6,886 nt of DNA from Microcaldota archaeon (GTDB lineage: Archaea; Micrarchaeota; Micrarchaeia; Anstonellales; Bilamarchaeaceae): assembly GCA_018813445.1 (NCBI GenBank), contig JAHJBR010000181.1, forward strand, positions 1-6,886, given 5' to 3'. The notes under the pieces are model-generated. The model ran no database searches. It worked only from the letters and a program-made list of their open reading frames with translations, and was not told where the DNA came from. Positions 5,803 to 6,886 of the stretch are shown here, piece by piece (position 1 is the first letter of the stretch; the number at the start of each line of letters is the position of its first letter). The position numbers and the translations under genes were made by a program.

Positions 5803-6786
5803 ATGGGAGGAACAATATTCCAGGAAAATATCAAAATAGTGCCGGCAATCCCGGGTTTGGTTGAAAAAATCTCAAAAATCATAAATGAGAACGGAATGAA
5901 TTCTGCTGCTAACCCCTTGGAATATGCAACTGCAATATGCATAGCCTTGAAGGCAAACGGACTTGATCCCAGAAAGTGCCCCCATATAGTAAATCTGATT
6001 CTTTCAATAATCGCGCATGAAAGCGGATTCAGGGAAGTTGCACCCCTTGTTTATAGGAACGGCATGAAATGGATAGATGAAACAGTTTTTGATTCAAGCA
6101 CACTCGGTCCCATGCAAGTAAGAGTAGGACTTGCTAAAAGACTGGCTGAACTGGGCAAGCTGCCTAAATTAGGAGATACCAGAGAAAAACTCGGAACCGT
6201 GCAATTTGGATTGCTCGCAGGAATAACGCATCTAGTCAACATACTAAGGACTTATAATATTGACATGATGCCCTTCACCAGTTCTAAAGCAAATGAAATC
6301 GCAGGAACCTATGCACAGTTCATATTTGCGGATTACCAAAGCGGCGAATTTTCCTCAAGAATGGCCGCATACCAAGACACTACAAACAGGCTATTGGAGA
6401 AACAAGGGCTTCCGCGCATTTCGGTCGATGGCAATATGGGAAACGCCACTTATTCAGGAATAAGGGCGCTTATGGACCTAGGCATTATAACCGCAGATCA
6501 GGAAGAGCGCCTGAATTTCGCTAGGTCGACAACCAGAAATGCTCCATTCATAAAATTTTTCAAGCTTGGAATATTCAAACAGCTCAGAGAGATAAGAGAA
6601 CGTGAATTCAAAGTCGTAAGTCCAGACTATGAAATCCCTTTTGATTCCAAAACCAGCGGCCATCCAGTACTGAGAAACAGGCCAAAAACCACAGCGGAAT
6701 ACGTAGATATGTGCATGAATTTCTACAGGAAGCTTGAAAGCGAAGAAGGCACAATCAAAACCAAGCGCAAGCTCACCAGCCGATGA
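5803..6786 (+). CDS. DUF1615-like protein with lytic-transglycosylase-like core
   Basis: A 327-residue protein matching the pattern I know from DUF1615 (PF07759), a mainly proteobacterial lipoprotein family related to lysozyme-like lytic transglycosylases. Seen: AHESGF at 71-76, with Glu73 in the place of the catalytic glutamate; SSTLGPMQV at 98-106, the GPMQ motif after the first domain half; REKL-GTVQFGLLAGITHL (127-144), the FG-x-x-x-G-x-x-HL signature; and FADYQSGEFSSRMAAYQ (175-191), matching the ADFNAG-x-x-SRNAAFQ block. Next comes SVDGNMGNATYSGIRALM (207-224), which resembles a peptidoglycan-binding turn (DG-x-x-G-x-x-T). Family relatives are exported lipoproteins; this one has no signal peptide, lipobox or membrane segment. 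Residues 245-327 are basic and unrecognised. ATG 5803 is supported by an AT-rich box 27 nt upstream. If the enzyme is active, its target in an archaeon without murein is unclear; neighbouring or host bacteria, or a repurposed fold, are possibilities. Horizontal transfer is likely. Confidence 0.75.
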   Translation: MGGTIFQENIKIVPAIPGLVEKISKIINENGMNSAANPLEYATAICIALKANGLDPRKCPHIVNLILSIIAHESGFREVAPLVYRNGMKWIDETVFDSSTLGPMQVRVGLAKRLAELGKLPKLGDTREKLGTVQFGLLAGITHLVNILRTYNIDMMPFTSSKANEIAGTYAQFIFADYQSGEFSSRMAAYQDTTNRLLEKQGLPRISVDGNMGNATYSGIRALMDLGIITADQEERLNFARSTTRNAPFIKFFKLGIFKQLREIREREFKVVSPDYEIPFDSKTSGHPVLRNRPKTTAEYVDMCMNFYRKLESEEGTIKTKRKLTSR

Positions 6787-6798
6787 TATAATAAATAA
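6786..6798 (+). promoter_or_regulatory. Putative TATA box for thpR
   Basis: The run ATATAATAAATAA starts on the last base of the TGA stop of the DUF1615-like gene and is centred about 26 nt before ATG 6817, with no Shine-Dalgarno sequence in between. This fits a separate leaderless promoter for thpR, despite the short 30-nt gap and shared direction that would otherwise suggest an operon. Confidence 0.55.
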
Positions 6799-6816
6799 TT
6801 CTGCTGTATTATTCTC

Positions 6817-6886
6817 ATGAGACTTTTCATCGCAATAGATCTTCCACCTTGGATAATAAGGAGTTTGGATGCAGCCCAGCATGAGC
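6817..6886 (+). CDS. thpR: RNA 2',3'-cyclic phosphodiesterase (2'-5' RNA ligase family), N-terminal fragment; truncated by window edge
   Basis: Only 23 codons are visible, starting MRLFIAIDLPPWI, the hallmark opening of the LigT/ThpR family (consensus MR-LFVAI-DLP). Family members are cytoplasmic 2H-superfamily enzymes that hydrolyse RNA 2',3'-cyclic phosphates and can join tRNA halves through a 2'-5' bond in vitro. The two catalytic H-x-T/S motifs lie beyond the right edge, so activity cannot be judged. The ATG is supported both by the family start and by the TATA-like box 26 nt upstream. Confidence 0.8.
   Translation, partial: MRLFIAIDLPPWIIRSLDAAQHE

Noticed and set aside
6478..6882. 134-codon open frame on the minus strand
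   Set aside because: Overlaps the DUF1615-like gene and the thpR start in antisense, with no recognisable domain.
1..6886. CRISPR array, insertion sequence, tRNA or rRNA
   Set aside because: No regularly spaced direct repeats, terminal inverted repeats, transposase motifs, cloverleaf or rRNA-like sequence were seen by eye.

Overview
The window looks like chromosomal DNA from an archaeon. The evidence is a membrane-type (LonB) Lon protease on the left, a UPF0200-type P-loop kinase, a TldE/PmbA protein, and the start of an archaeal-type RNA 2',3'-cyclic phosphodiesterase on the right. AT-rich TATA-like boxes sit about 25-28 nt before several start codons, which is the archaeal leaderless promoter layout. 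A DPANN-type lineage is possible, but nothing here proves a taxon.

Layout, left to right. (1) Positions 1-839, minus strand: the N-terminal 280 residues of LonB; the gene runs off the left edge. (2) 840-933: a divergent promoter region. (3) 934-3909, plus strand: one 991-codon reading frame interrupted by a single in-frame TAA at codon 158 (1405-1407). The product would be a helical-repeat protein with a C-terminal domain resembling phosphodiester glycosidases (NAGPA/DUF2233). The helical repeat continues in phase across the stop, so the two open frames are halves of one gene. (4) 3917-5766, minus strand: a two-gene operon, UPF0200 kinase then tldE, joined by an ATGA overlap; it converges on gene (3) with only 7 nt between stop codons. 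(5) 5803-6786, plus strand: a DUF1615-like protein with a lysozyme/lytic-transglycosylase-like core, unexpected in an archaeon. (6) 6817-6886, plus strand: the first 23 codons of thpR.

The housekeeping genes (lonB, UPF0200 kinase, tldE, thpR) frame two accessory plus-strand genes that resemble enzymes acting on cell-envelope glycans or glycan phosphodiesters. Neither has a visible signal peptide, so whether they act outside the cell is open. No mobile element, CRISPR array, tRNA or rRNA was seen. The only gene-free stretches are 840-933, 3910-3916, 5767-5802 and 6787-6816.
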